This document shows, piece by piece, positions 1 through 13,400 of a stretch of DNA of 41,685 bases (its first letter is position 1; every line of letters begins with the position of its first letter). A program made the translations under genes and the position numbers. The notes under the pieces were generated by a model. That model was not told the origin of the DNA. It saw nothing but the letters and a program-made list of their open reading frames with translations, and ran no database searches. The DNA is from Chrysochromulina tobinii (lineage: Eukaryota > Haptophyta > Prymnesiales > Chrysochromulinaceae). Location of the stretch: NCBI GenBank assembly GCA_001275005.1, contig JWZX01003080.1, positions 1-41,685 of the forward strand. The letters are read 5' to 3'.

Positions 1-35
1 TGACAGGTTGCATCGTCGAGCCCGCGACACAGTGT

Positions 36-1385
36 ATGCACTGGAATAGGAAGATCAAGTCTGTTCACCACGAAGTCTTCATCCCGCAACAGCTGACCGA
101 CAAACAGCTCGATGGCACGGTCATCATCCGGCCGATTCCATCCTCTCCACAGCGCCCCATCCTCTTCACGGCACCCTTCAAGATCCGCAGAGCCCAGAGC
201 ATGCATCCTCTCACCTCGCCTCTCACCTCCACCGCGCCCCATCCTCATCGCAACTCGAGTGTGCTCCAGGGATCTGATGCGATCCTCCAGAGGCTCAATC
301 TCGTCGAGCATCAGCTCTTGATCCAGCGGGAACAGAATGCCACGACCATCTCTGCCATCGCATCGGCAAGCGCCACTGCCGGTCGCGCATCGTGCACCGC
401 ACACGACGCGGCCGCGGTCGCCCAGGCAGTGCAGAGGAAGCTAGGGGTGCATCCCGATCTCGTTAAGGGGGTGAAGCGGGCAAGCGTGCGCATTGGCCTC
501 CTCGACCGCGCCAAGTGCCGGCTCCTCGAGCTCGGATCCGGCACCATCATCGATGCCGGTGCGGGTGCGCCGAGGAACCAGGTGCTCACCGTGGCCCACC
601 TCTTCGTCGATCCAGTCGACTATGCACAGGGTAACCCGCACTACCTCGAACCGATCTGGACCAAGTTCGGATATCCCACAGCCATCGACTGGACGTCCGA
701 CGCAGCGCCGCTGATCCTGGCGATTGGGATGTGGGAGGCGGATGATCAGCCCTCACGATGGATGTGGTGGGCCGAGCTCGTCACCCCCCTCGCCACGCTG
801 CAGAAAAAGTGCCAGAGTCCCCATGCACCCCACAGCATGACGCACATGCTCGATCTGGCCGTGCTTCGCATCTGCGGCCGCCTCGACCTCACGCCTGACG
901 TCTTCCAAGGCTTCAGGATGGACTACTCGGTCGTCGCGAAGTATCCAGCGATGGCCAGCCTCGCTGGGGCGAGCTCCCCACTCCCTGCCGGGCTCCAGCT
1001 CGGAGACCCCGACGCGCTCCAGGTCAATGCAGACCTGATCACCGTCTTCGGATGGTTCTCACCCGCGGGGGAAGTCACGCTGTTCGCGCCCCAAGCGCTC
1101 ACCTTGGCGGCCAAGAGCCACGGGCTGTTGCAGGCATCGGTCGTGCTGCACAGCGGAGGCAGCGGCGGCGCCGCAGTCGATCATCTTGGCCGCTTGGTGG
1201 CCGTCAACTGGAGATCGGACCGGCCGACGCTGCCACCTAAGAAGAACTACATGGCCTACATGCGCATGGTGAACTGTCTGTTGCCTGAGCATGGTCTTGC
1301 CTTAACGAGTGATAGCTACGAGACTGGCGTGGCCTACTGGAATGACGGCGTTATGGCGTGGAATCAACAGCACGGTCGTGTCTAG
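36..1385 (+). CDS. Trypsin-like serine peptidase domain protein
   Basis: The 449-residue frame carries a chymotrypsin/DegP-type peptidase fold in its C-terminal two thirds. The presumed triad is His188 (in TVAHLF, after the GSGTII strand), Asp273 (in LDLAVLRI) and Ser376 (in HSGGSGGAAVD), all in the usual order and spacing. The first 130 residues are low complexity, Pro/Ser/Ala rich, with no clear signal peptide. The ATG at 36 is the first in the window, but the frame is open upstream to the window edge, so the true start may lie outside. The stop is 71 bases before the start of the TIG giant on the same strand. By analogy it would cleave peptide bonds; substrate and location are unknown. Ser sits in GGSGG rather than the common GNSGG, so activity is probable but not certain. 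Confidence 0.7.
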   Translation: MHWNRKIKSVHHEVFIPQQLTDKQLDGTVIIRPIPSSPQRPILFTAPFKIRRAQSMHPLTSPLTSTAPHPHRNSSVLQGSDAILQRLNLVEHQLLIQREQNATTISAIASASATAGRASCTAHDAAAVAQAVQRKLGVHPDLVKGVKRASVRIGLLDRAKCRLLELGSGTIIDAGAGAPRNQVLTVAHLFVDPVDYAQGNPHYLEPIWTKFGYPTAIDWTSDAAPLILAIGMWEADDQPSRWMWWAELVTPLATLQKKCQSPHAPHSMTHMLDLAVLRICGRLDLTPDVFQGFRMDYSVVAKYPAMASLAGASSPLPAGLQLGDPDALQVNADLITVFGWFSPAGEVTLFAPQALTLAAKSHGLLQASVVLHSGGSGGAAVDHLGRLVAVNWRSDRPTLPPKKNYMAYMRMVNCLLPEHGLALTSDSYETGVAYWNDGVMAWNQQHGRV

Positions 1386-1456
1386 CTGTGACTCTTTTCC
1401 CACGATAAAAGGTCAACGCGTTCACAGTAACGTGAGTGAAAAAACAGGAGCTCGTC

Positions 1457-4400
1457 ATGCCGGCTTCCACCTTCTTCAAGGTCAGGGCCGCAGCCTACAT
1501 GGCGCTCCTGGCTTGCCTGCTAGTGGAGAGAGTGTTCGCGCAGGACGTGGCTCCCAAGGGCACCGACGTGCCCGACCAGCCTGCTCCGCCAGTATTCGTC
1601 GCGTCCAACTCGACCTCACTTTCCGTGTCATGGGCGATGCCTGAGGTGGACGGCGGCTCACCCGTGCTGTGGTACACGCTCTATGGAGGCGATGCGGCCG
1701 AGTCGCTACGGCCGCTCTACGATCCATTTCGAGCAGGTGCCGCGCCAGAACCCAACGTGCGCAACTTCACCATTCGGCGGCTGCGTCCGAGCACGCAATA
1801 CAGGTTTATGATCGCGGCACGCAACGCGGTGGGCCAGTCCAAGTTCAGCGACACGGCCACGTTCTCAACGACGGCGCCTGTGCCCACGGTCTCACACGTG
1901 GTCCCAGCGGCGGGCCCACTTCGCGGTGGCACGCTCGTGCGCGTCCATGGTGCGGATCTCGTGTTTGGGGGCACTTCCGTGTACGCGTGTCGGTTTGGCC
2001 AGACGGTCGTGCCAGCGACGCTCACCGAGGCGGCGTGGCCAGAGCACGTACCTACCCGGCCGATCCGATTGCCGCGGGACGAGGGTGATGGGCGAGCCGT
2101 CGTCGAGTGCATCTCGCCTCGCGCACGCCAGGCTCGCGCCATCGACCTCGGCCCCGGCTCGACGACCGGTCAGCCGCTGCGGCTCTCCACACAACTCGTC
2201 GAGCTCCAAGTGGCCCTGGACGGCCGACAGTTCGGTGCGGTAATCGGCACGACGTTTGTGTACTACGAGCCGCCGTCTTGGGCACCCGCGATCGTCTCAC
2301 CCGCTTCGGGCCCGCTCGCGGGTGGCACAGTGGTGAGCATTCATGGCCTCTTCCCGCGAGCTGATAACGGCTTCTTCGGGCCGTCGAGTGCCAGCTTGCT
2401 TTCACTTCCAGCCAGCTTTGACTTCCCAGAGGCCGCGTGCAACTTCTCGGGCGCGATCGTGCCCGCGATGCTCATGCCGCTGCGCCAGAGCTACAGCAAC
2501 GCGCACCCGCGCCCGCGAGCGCTCGATGCGCCAACGCCTGCGCCTGCCGTAGGCATGCCCTCGCATATAATTGCGGAGAACAATACCGGCGTGCCTACGG
2601 ATGCGCTCGAGCGCACTCTGGTGTGCACCTCGCCGTACGTCGGCCTGAGCAGCTACCAGCGCACGGTCGCTCAGTCCTTTTCGTTTGGCGAGGAGGAGGA
2701 GGCCATCGCCGCCTTCATCGAGCCCGAGACGACCGTCCGCGTGAACGCAGAGTCTCGATCGCGAGTGGACTGGGCGGCGCATGGGGCAGTCGAGCATGGG
2801 CTCCAAGGGGCAGTCGAGCCTGGCCTCGGTGCAACAGTCGCGAGCTCGATGGCGCACGTGGACGATCGACGTGTCGAGCCGCCGGCCGGCCTGCGCCCCA
2901 TTCCAGTGGTACGTGTCTCTGCGAGCTCGGAGCACCCCCTTGGCGGACGCGCGGCGGAGAATCTGATCAACGGGAGTGGCATGCGGACGGCGCCCGACGG
3001 CCAACGACTCAGCGCCCTGTGCAACGGCACTTACGACCTTGCGTGCCATCAGCAGTGCTGGGCGTCTGACCCGGCCGCTCCTCTGGATGAGCAGTGGATC
3101 GAGTTCACTTTTGACCGACCGCGCTACGTGGATGGCATGCATCTGTTCGGGTACAATGCGCCGCATGGGCGCGCGTTCCTTCGAAGCCTCGCGGCAGCCG
3201 AGGTCCAGGTGCCCAGCAGCACGCGCCGCGGCGAATGGGTCCCCATTGGACGGTTGAGCGGCCTGCCGCTGCCTTCTCTTCGCGACGGCGATGCGGGAGT
3301 CAACGTGCGCCGAGCGAGCATGCCTTCTTACTTTTTGCCAGGGGCCTACCGTCGAGGGGCGGCGCTGCTCACCGCCAGCTGGCTGGGCTTCGAGGCGGCG
3401 GCCGTGCGCCTCGCGCGCATGGTGCACCACGGCGTCGACCAGTACGGTGCGAGCGTGGGCGCGTGCGAGGTGCTCCTCCTCGAGGAGGATCCAGACGTGT
3501 CTATCCAGCTCGTGGGTGCGTCCGCCGTACGCGCACGCATGCTGCAGCTCACTCCAGGCTCTCCTTATGCGTCGGCCGCGGCTGAGGCCGACATGTACCT
3601 GCCCTCCACGTTCGGCACCGAGACCATGGATGCGTCGGCACAGGACATGCGACCTCGACTGCGGGCACACGTGAACAAAGCCCACGGTGGAGCGACGGAG
3701 CCGACCCTGCAGGAGGGGCACGCCACGCCCACCACGACGCCCACCACGCAGTCGCCGCTCCCGTGCGGACCGGCTATCGACCAGGAGCCGTGCGCCGCCG
3801 CAGTCGACCCCATGCTGGCGCTTCCGACGCAGCCGCCACCGCCAGCCAAAGCAGTCATCGTGCAGGCGCAGCGGGGGATCAACGCGCTCACACTCGAAGC
3901 GAGGCAGCTTGAGCATCCCCCGGGCACCGTCAGCAGTGCAGCAGCGTCCCCTGTGGCACAGTACGTTGGCGGCCACGGCACGCTGAGCGGCCTCGAGGCG
4001 CCGGCAGAGGAGGAGGAGGGGGAGGGGGCAATGCTCGATTGGGAAGCGGAGCCTCGCATCCGCGACAGCGACTGCGTCGAGGACGAGGGCGGTGAGGACG
4101 GCCATCCGCAGCTGTTGCGCCTCACTGAGCTTGGGTGGTTGCCCGATGCGTCGGACGTGATGCCCGCCGGGCGCGCCGGCTCCATGCGAACGCGCTGCGC
4201 GTGGACGTATGAAGATGGGCGTGCCGGTGGCGTCACGCGCTTCCCCACAGGCATTCGCACTCGCGAGCGTGACGAGAGCGCTTCGGCGACTGTTCTGCTC
4301 GGCGGCGCCTTCATACCGCTCGCAAGTGGCGGCGTGGGGCTCACCTATCTCCACGTGCGCCTCGATCTGTACGTGGGCGTGGAGGCGGCACTCGAGGGAG

Positions 4401-7400
4401 GAGGCCTGTGGCTCTGCTACTCAGATCTGGTGCCCGAGGACCTCGGCCGTGTCGTGCAAAAGGTCGAGGGCGTGCACTCCGTTGGCGAGGCCGGCGCCGG
4501 GCTGTGCGCTTCGCTCTGGCTCCCCGACCCGGCTGTGGACGCCTACGCCCCCGCCTCGGCGATCCTGGTGCATGCAGGCCGAGTGGTGGCGCGCGAGAAT
4601 TGGCGCAGCACGCGCGAGCTCATCTCTCCCGGCACGTGGCTGCCACTGGAGCTCATCATCTCGAGCGAGGGATGCTCGCTCCGTCACGCGCGGCGCACCT
4701 TGCTAGATCGGGTGCCGCTCGAGGGGTGGGAGCCCGCTGATCATTGGCGACTGGCGCTCGTCGGCCAGTCCCGCGCCGTGCCGGGCGCCCCCTTTTGGGT
4801 CGACAACTTGCGTGTCACCGCCGGCCCACTCGTCGAGAGCGCACGGGCGAGCTTCGAGGTCGGCCTGAATGGGCAGGACTTTAGCGCCGCCGGCTTCATC
4901 TTTCAATACCATGGCGTACCGCGCGTGCTCGGCATCTCTCCAACTGACGGGCCTCTCCACGGCGGTACGACCGTTCGCATCCGGGGGAAGCACCTCGCCC
5001 ACGGCGCCGGCTACACCTGTCGCTTCGGAGCCCAGAATGTGTCGGCCTCGTTCGAGGCCGCGAGCGAGACGGTCCTGTGCACCTCGCCGCCTGCCCTCGC
5101 CTCCCTCGGCCTCAATGGTAGCCGCGTGGCCTTTGCAATTGCACTCAACGGCCAGAATTACGTGCTGGGGCCTGACTTCGGGTTCCACGCGCAGCTGCGC
5201 CTCTCGCACGTGCATCCGTCTACGGGGCCCATTGACGGCGGCATCCGCATCAACATCAGCGGCGCCGGGCTTGTTGGGGGCTCTGCATACATGTGCTGCC
5301 TCGTCGCCGAGTCGGAGCCGTGCGTGGTGCGCGAAGACGGGCGATCGCCCTTCACACCCGCCACCTTTGACGAAGCCTTCGGACACGTCACATGCCGCGC
5401 GCCGGCCGTCTACAACGACGCGGGCGCGTACCAGGTGCGCGTCGCGCTCAACGGGCAGCAATACAGCTCTCAGCCCTTGGAGACCTTGGGCTTCTGGGCG
5501 CTCACAAACATCGTCCAATTTGAGCTTGGCGACCAGGGGATGGTGCCGTCCGCTGGCCCGTATTTGGGAGGCTCCATCTTGATCGTGCGCCTGGCTGAGC
5601 CGATCCTCGCGCTGCCCTCGCTCACGCAGATCGACGAGCTCGCCTTTGCAACTGAGGGCAGCGCCTTTGCCAACCGTGATGCGATCGCCTTTGCACCGGC
5701 CTGCCGCTTCGGCACCGCCATCGTTCCCGCTGTGAGAAGGTCCGACAGCGAGGTCACATGCACTGCACCGACAGCTCTCGCGGCGGGTGCTTCGGTGGTG
5801 CTCGCGCCGCGCACCCCCGAGCAGCTCAATACGACGCTCTCGTTGCACGGTGGGGCGTCCTTGCTGGCCGGCGACCTTGACGATGGTGGTGCGGGCGGCG
5901 GTGGTGACGACGAGGGCGCGGTACGCTTGACGGGAAGGTACCCGCACGAGAGCGGCTCCATCGTCTTCCGCAGGCCCGCGCTCGCGTGGCTTCCAGAGCC
6001 TGCGGCACCTGCCCTGCACGATTTTGAGCTCTCGTTCCATCTCTCATTTGGCAGCCTCGAGTCGCACGACGGAGTGAGCGTGAGCTATGGCCCCAACTTG
6101 GGATTCGAACGCCACTTTGGTGGTGACGGAGGGCTCCGCGTCGCCTTTCTCGCCCGAGAGCGCCAGATCCTCGCCTGGTCGAATGAACGAGCTGTTGGTC
6201 TCGCTCGCATGCCGGACAGCGCCAACTTGGGCAACGCGAGGATACCCGTGGTGGTGCGCGTGGAGCGTGACGTGTCGACTGATTACCTGACGCGTGGGGA
6301 GAGCATCGACAGCGCAGTGCTCACCGTCACTTTTGCCAACGTCGTCGTTCTACGTTCCCAGCTGCCCGGTTGGACGGCCCTCGTGACCTCCGAGTGGCGC
6401 GTCGGCTTGGGCGGTGGCACTGCACACGAGTCGCTTTTTGGTGACAAGACCGATACGTACCACGGGGTGCGCGCCCTCACTCTGCGCATGGGTGCCGCGA
6501 TCACGCGTGCCGCGGTCTACTTTGGCATCTCGTACAACGGGCAGGACTTTTACCCAAGCGTTGAGGCGTTGCAGGCGCAGCTGGCTATGCAGGCGTTGCC
6601 AGGCGCCGAAGCACTCGAAGAGGCGGCGATCGTGCGCGTGGCCGACTTCCTCTTCGGTCGACCTCTCATCACTGTGATCAAGCCGCGATCCGGCGTCACC
6701 GGTTCCACAGTGGAGCTGCGCGGCGCGCTGCTCCCATTCGGCCGAAACCTCGAGGCATCGGGCGGCTACCGCTGCCGCTACCAGCAGCTCACGCGCACGG
6801 AGTACATGAGCGATTCGTGGGCGGCGCGGTTCGATCCGCTCGCGCAGTACGATGATGAAGGCTGGATGCTGCTGCCGGGCGGAGCACAGCAGGAAGGCGA
6901 TGCGGACTTTGCGGGCTCCGAAGACGACGAAGGGGCCGAGGAGAGGGCCTACGACGCGCTGCGCTGTGATGTACTCCCCATGCCGCACGGGCGCACTTAC
7001 CTCGAGATCTCCCTTCACGATACTATGTACAGCGCCGACCGGACGCAGTTCATCACGTTGCCGGCGCGTCATGAAGGCACGGCGCTGCGAGCAGTACCCG
7101 CGACAGCGCCCGCGTACTTCTCCACGCCGCCGCCGCCGCCGCCTCTCGTGCCGTACACTGGCCCAGTCGTGCCGCCGACACTCGCCGCGTTCATGCCGTC
7201 GCGCAACGTGACCACGACCCTCGTGACGGGCCCGCACCTCGATGGCGGCTTTGCGTACGCGTGCCGGCCGCTGCCGAGGTATCCGGCCGCCGCTGGCGGC
7301 TCCTCCGGCGGCCTGCCGGCCACATACGTGCCGGCGCTACGCGCGGTGCGCTGCGCACTCGCGCAGCCATCCGCCAACGTGACCTTGCCGCTTGCGCTCA

Positions 7401-10400
7401 CACTGCACGTGTCCCTCGATGGCGAGCAGTATAATGCGGGAGGCGCCCCTTTCACCTTCTACCCCGCGCCCATCATCAGCCGCGTGCTGCCCGCCGGCGG
7501 GCCTGTACGCGGCGGCGCAGCCGTGTCCGTGATCGGGCAGCACCTGGGCCACAGCAACCACTCAGCGATGGAGTGCCGCATCGGAGCCTCGCGCTCGCGC
7601 GCCGTGCCCCTCTCAGAGTACGCTCGAGGCTTCGTCAACGCGAGTGACGAGCCGCACAGCGCCATGAGCTGTCCCGCGCCCGAGGCGCGCTTTGCCGGGC
7701 TCCTCTTTGGCTCCGTCGACGGTTGGCCGCTGCCCAATCTGACTGGCGTGTGGCGCGACTCGTATGGGCACGATGTCCATGTGTGCACGCGCGACGGCGG
7801 CTTCGCTGCGACCGTCGAGCCGCCCTGGAGCGCCTCGCTCGGCCAGCGGGTCGCGGCGGTAGGGCTGTGGGACGAGCAGCACCTCGCGTACGTTGGCATG
7901 TGGCAGCAGTGGCGCGAGAGCCTCGCCGATGCGCTCACGTTCGGAGTCGCCGATGCGCTCCCAGTCGCGGACCGCGTGCGGCTGCACGCCGGTGGCTTCT
8001 TTAAGTGGGGTGTGAATCGGACCGCCGTCGGCGTCGCGTTAGCCGCTCTCGAAGCCGAAGCGGCGGCGGCAGCCGCTTCCGCTGCTGCGACCGTTGGCGC
8101 GTTCTCGATGGGCTCCTCTGCGAACTCGACTGGCAATGCTACCGGCAGCAATGCTACCGGCAGCAATGCTACCGGCAGCAATGCTACCGGCAGCCATGGT
8201 CCCGGCACCAATGCTACCGGTACACCGCCGCCGCCGCCCTCGTCGCCCACAAGCGTCGTGACGAGCGTCGCGATGCAACGGCTCCTGGCCCGACTCTTCC
8301 CGCGTCAGGTCGAGGGCGCCTGGTCCATGGACGGCGCCGCGCGTCACTTTGGAACCGGCGCCGCCGGCTCCGGCCATGTGCACGGCGCTTGGAACGCCAC
8401 GTACCAAGCGCCGCTGCCCGCCGATGCAGTCGAATGCACGTGGCTAGAACGACGGAGCGCCGCCACGAGCCCTGCAACCGCAGGGGAGAGCTCTGGGGCA
8501 GGGGCACAGAGCAGCGCCAGCTCCCCCGCCGCCGCAGCAGCATTCACAGCAGCAGGAGCTGCTGCGGCGGCGGCGGCGGCTGCGACTATGGCTCCCATTG
8601 ATCTCGCTCCGCTGAGCTCCATCGCGGACGCTCTCGACGCCACGCTGCCCTTTGCCCTGTTGGGAAACGCTCGGATGACCCACGGGGTCCTCGAATCCGG
8701 GGCTCGGCCGCGCCAGTACTTTGAGCTCACTCGGCCTCTCCCAGGCGAGATGGGTGCAGTGAATTGGCCCACCCCGCAGCTGCTCGCTGCGCACCGCGGC
8801 TGCGCCGAGCAGCTGAGCTTCCGAGCCTCCGTCTATTTTGGTGGTGGCGTGGGGCCCGAGGGCGGCGGCGACGGGCTGAGCCTCGTCCTCGGCCACGTCA
8901 CGACCGGTGCGCTGCTCCACACCCTCAGCCGCCCCAACGGCACACTCGGGCCCGAGAGCCCTCTGATGCTGCGCTTGCGCCGCTTGCGTGTCGGCCAGAC
9001 CCCCGAGACGCAATTGAATGCGATCGAGCTTTGGGCGGGAGGTGTGATGCGATGGCGCACCGACGCTCCCGGTCTCGCTGGCCGTTGGATCGAGGTCAAC
9101 CTCGTACTCCTCAACGGGGGCGCTGCTCTCAACCTCGCTATCAACGGCCGACCGCTGCTCCTCCAGTTTGGTCTCTCTCCGTGGCCGTTACGCGCCCCGT
9201 GGAGCTTTGGCGCTGCAGCGAGCACCTTCGCGTTCACCGACACGCATGCGGTCGCGAACGTGCGAGGCAGCTGCGGTGACGTACCCCTCGTCGACCTGCC
9301 ATTCACGGTCACCAACGAAGGGTTCAGTCCGATGCAGCCGGACACGCGGTCGTCTGGCCGTTGGACCGATGGTCAGTGGGTCGACCCTTTTGACCCCGCC
9401 GAGTATGGCCCTCCTCCCACGCTTGAGCACCGCCCCTTTCGGTATTACTCGGAGAGGTCGCTCGTGGCGTCCAGCCCCGCGCTTGGGCATGTGAGCGGCG
9501 GCGCGCTCATCCGGATCAACGGGACGGGCCTCGACGTGGGCGTGGGCTTCTCGTGCGCCTTTGGAATTCGGAGTGATGAGGTGCCCGACATGGCGCCCGG
9601 GTGGACTTGGGCCGCTGATGGGCCGCTCCATCCACGCTACTCGACCGCCACGTGGCTGGCGGCCGAGCAGGTGGTTGCATGCCGTGCGCCGCAAGTGCCG
9701 TACGCCTCCTCCGTCCAGCTTCGCGTCTCGCTCAATGCGCAGCAGTTCTCGGTCGCTGCGCTCAACTACACTTTCTTCGCGCCCGTCATCACTGAGTTCA
9801 CACCCTCCTCGGGTCCAGTGGCGGGCGGCACCACGCTCGTGGTGCGCGGCACGCAGCTCGACGTCGAGGTCGGCTGGTGGTCGACGCCGCCGCCACTCGC
9901 GCGTTGCGTCTTCAATCAGACCATGCAGGTGCGTGGGAACCGCTGATGATGACTGATGATCCCTGGCGCCACTGAGCGCCACTGAGCGCCACTGAGTGCC
10001 ACCGAGTGCCACTAATTGCCACCCTGTTCACTCGGACCTTGCAGACGCCCGCCACGTTCTCGCGTTCCGCGAATACGCTCAGCTGCTCGAGCGCCCGAAG
10101 CCCCTCGAGCACGTCCGCCCGGGTGCCCTTTGGCATCTCGCTCAACGGCCAGGAGCTCACCACAGATCCCTTCTTCTTCTTCTTTATTGGCGCTGGCATG
10201 GCGACGGCGCCTGAGCCGCCGCCGCCGCCGCCCTTTTCGGACCAAGAAGACGTCGAGGAGGCGTTTCGCTACCCCACGCCGGGGGGAAGGCCTGGCGGCG
10301 ACGGTTACGATGCGACCGGGCTCGTGGCGCGGTTCGTCAATCGCTTCTCGGGAAATGTCTCGGGCGGAGCCCTCGTTCGCATCTGGATAGACCCTCAGCC

Positions 10401-13400
10401 ACCGGAGGCCACCTCTTCGCCCACCTGCCGCTTCGGCGAGGCCGTGGTGCCCGCAACGGTACAGTCGTCCACCACGCTTGTGTGCATCACGCCCAACACA
10501 ACGATGGCCGGTCCCGTCACCTTAGGTGTGAGCCTCAACGCGCAGGACTACAGCCAGGGCGGCGGCCAGTTCTGCTTCGTCAACGTGACTGGGCTGCTCG
10601 CCGAGCCGACCGAAGGCCCCGTGAGTGGCGGCACGCGCATCCTTTCGCGCGGCCACGGGCTCGTGCCCGACGGCTGCCACAGCGATACGGCCAGGGAGCC
10701 AAAGCGCTGTCGGTGGTTCAACCCCGCATTGAATCAACGGAGGACCGTAGCGGCGGCCGTCGACCTGGGCCGTGGGGCACTTGTGTGCTACTCGCCGCCC
10801 AATCCGATGGGCTGGGGTGCGGGCGATCCTCTCGTGCTCAGCGTGAGCCTCAATGCCTATGACTACCTGCCGGCGACGATGTACCGGTACGAGCCCGTGC
10901 CACCGCTCCCCGCTCTCAGCCCGGGCAACGGCCCGATCACCGGCGGCACGATGCTCGCTCTCTTCGGCGCGTCGATGCGCGACGTGGACGGCCTCGCATG
11001 CTTCTTTGGCGGTGCGCGCTCTGCGGCGGTGTGGCAGTCCAACAGTCTCGTCCAGTGCCGAACGCCCGACCTGCACTCGGTCGCCTCGGCGGTGGCGCTG
11101 CCGCCGCCCGACTCGGTGCCGGAGGTCATCCAGCTCTTTGATGGCATGAATCGCAACTCGTCCGATGCGCTCGCCGCCGCGCCGCTCATTGACCTTCTCT
11201 TCAACGAGCGCGCGCGCGCCGAGGCAGCCGCCGCGCGCGCGGCCAATCTTTATTGGGGCCATCCCGCACAGCCTCTCACGATCGGGGGCGCACTCACCCT
11301 GAGCGGCGGCATCGAGCTCCTCGAGGGGGTCGCGCAGCTCTCGCGCCCAACGCGCTTGCCCCGAGGCCCAGGGCTGCTGCGCCTGGCGCTGCCCAACTGC
11401 AATGCGCCGCTGCAGACCTTTGCGCTGCAGGTCGAGGTGCTCTTCCGCTCCATGGCGCAGACGGCCGCCAATCTCGTCGACGAAGGCCTGTTTGAGGGCG
11501 GCCTCGCTGTCGAGTACGGCCCCGATCCCGATGCGATCGATCATCTGGACGGGCACAGCTGGGGCGACGTGTGCGAGGATGGCACGCGGCGCAACCAGCC
11601 ATGGGCTGCCCAAGGCAGCGCGAGCACGGCCGAGGAGGCGACACGTGGCCTCAACATCAGCCTGCTTGCGAGCGCGCGAGCGCTGCGCCCGAGCGTGCGC
11701 CACAATGAGACTGAGCTCCTCGCGCTGGAGCTCGTGGAGGCGCTCTCCGCGGACTTTGGTCCTCCGATGGACGTGTGGATGGGGCTGCACGTGACGATCG
11801 CGGCCGACCCGGTGACGCACGAGGCATACCTCAACCTCAGCCTCGCCGGCACGCCCCTCAGCCCTCCACTCGCTCTCAATGGCTGGGGGGCGCAATCTGG
11901 CTGGACGCTGCGCCTGCGCGCCATCGGCGGCCGCGGTGTCGGCGTGAGCGTCTATCGAGTGAGGCTGCTCAGTGGCTCGACCGCCGCACTCACACCGATT
12001 GGGCTCAAGGTCGTCGTCGGCCCTCTCTTTGTCAGCCCGGCCGCGCCATTTTACTTCCTTGCGCCGCCGCTCGTGCCGTGGGCCGGCGTGGCCCCCACTG
12101 CGGGGCCAGTTGAGGGCGGGACGGTCGTGCGGGTCCGCGTGGCCAACTATTCCTCGACCGTTGGCACGCTGCCCGACGTGTCGCTCGCGCTGCGCTGCCG
12201 CTTTGGCAACGGGCTCGCCTCCGCTGATGAGTTCACCGCGCTGGCCGTCCATTGGAGTGAGGCGAGTGGCGACGGTGTGTCGATAAGGGTAGGCCTCGAG
12301 TGCACCGCACCCTCTCATCTCTCCGCCGGCCCGGAGATGGTGAGGTTACGCATCTCGACCAACGCGCAGCAGTTCTTCGACGCGGCCAACTTTAGCTTCT
12401 ATGCTCGCCACGCATGGGGGTACGCCGCTCCACGCTCTGGCCCGACTGGTGGGGGTGCGCTGCTGACGGTTCGCGGCTGGCCCATGGACAGCGGCATGCG
12501 CAGCGGCGGTGCGTACGCGTGTCGCGTGGGCGGCGTCGCCGTCGCCGGCACGTACCGCCTCCAGCCTGAGCGCATACAGTGCCGCACGCCCGCACTCGGC
12601 GTCACGGGCTTCACAGCTGTGCCGGTAGAGCTCAGCTTGAATGCGCAGCAATTCGTTCCCCTCAGCCGCACCAACGGCTCCTTCTTCGTCTTTGCCGACC
12701 CCGTCGACGCAGTTGTTGCCCTCCCGGCGAGCGGCCCCGCCAATGGCGGCACCTTGGTCGAGGTGCACGTGTCGGGCGGCGGGCTGGGCGCCAACCTCAC
12801 CGAGACCCTCGACTACCGTTGCGCCTTCGGTCATGTCGTGCGCGGGCTGCTTGATGAGATGCTCGTGGAGGGCGCGGCAGTCGTGCCGGCGACGCGCGTG
12901 GACGACGGGCGGCTGCGGTGCATTTCGCCCACTGCCGAGGTGGCAGGCGCGTCTGACTTTCTGGAGCCACTCCGTGCAGCTGCAGGCCGCTCAGGCCGAA
13001 GGCATGTGAACGGTGCGGCCATCACCCCCGCGGCCGCCGCACCCACCATCGACGCGGAGCGCCCTTGGCGTGGCAGCTGGCCCCTGGCGTCCTCAGGTGG
13101 TCACGAGGGAGGTGAGAATCTCGTCGAAAATCTCGCGCGGCTCACTGGACCAAACGGCGAGTGTGGCTCTGTGCTCGTGGCCCCCTCCCGCAGCGCCGCG
13201 AGCCACGCTCGCACCGAATGGATTGAGCACACGATGTTCGTGCGCTCCATGATGCCCACGCCCAGCTGGAGCGGCGGCGGGCGTGTGGCCTCTCTCGGAG
13301 GCTTCAGCTGGAGCTACGGCCCGCTACGCCCGGGGCCGCATGCGACCGTCGGCGCTGCGGGCAAAGGCCTCGGCCTCATCGCGCGCTTGGCCCCACAGCC

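Noticed and set aside
2402-4354. 650-residue minus-strand open frame inside the TIG giant gene
   Set aside because: Arg/Ala/His-rich composition with no domain, wholly antisense to clear FN3/TIG/lectin-like coding sequence.
10522-12318. 598-residue minus-strand open frame
   Set aside because: Antisense to TIG exon 2; composition is that expected from GC-rich codon reflection and no motif is present.
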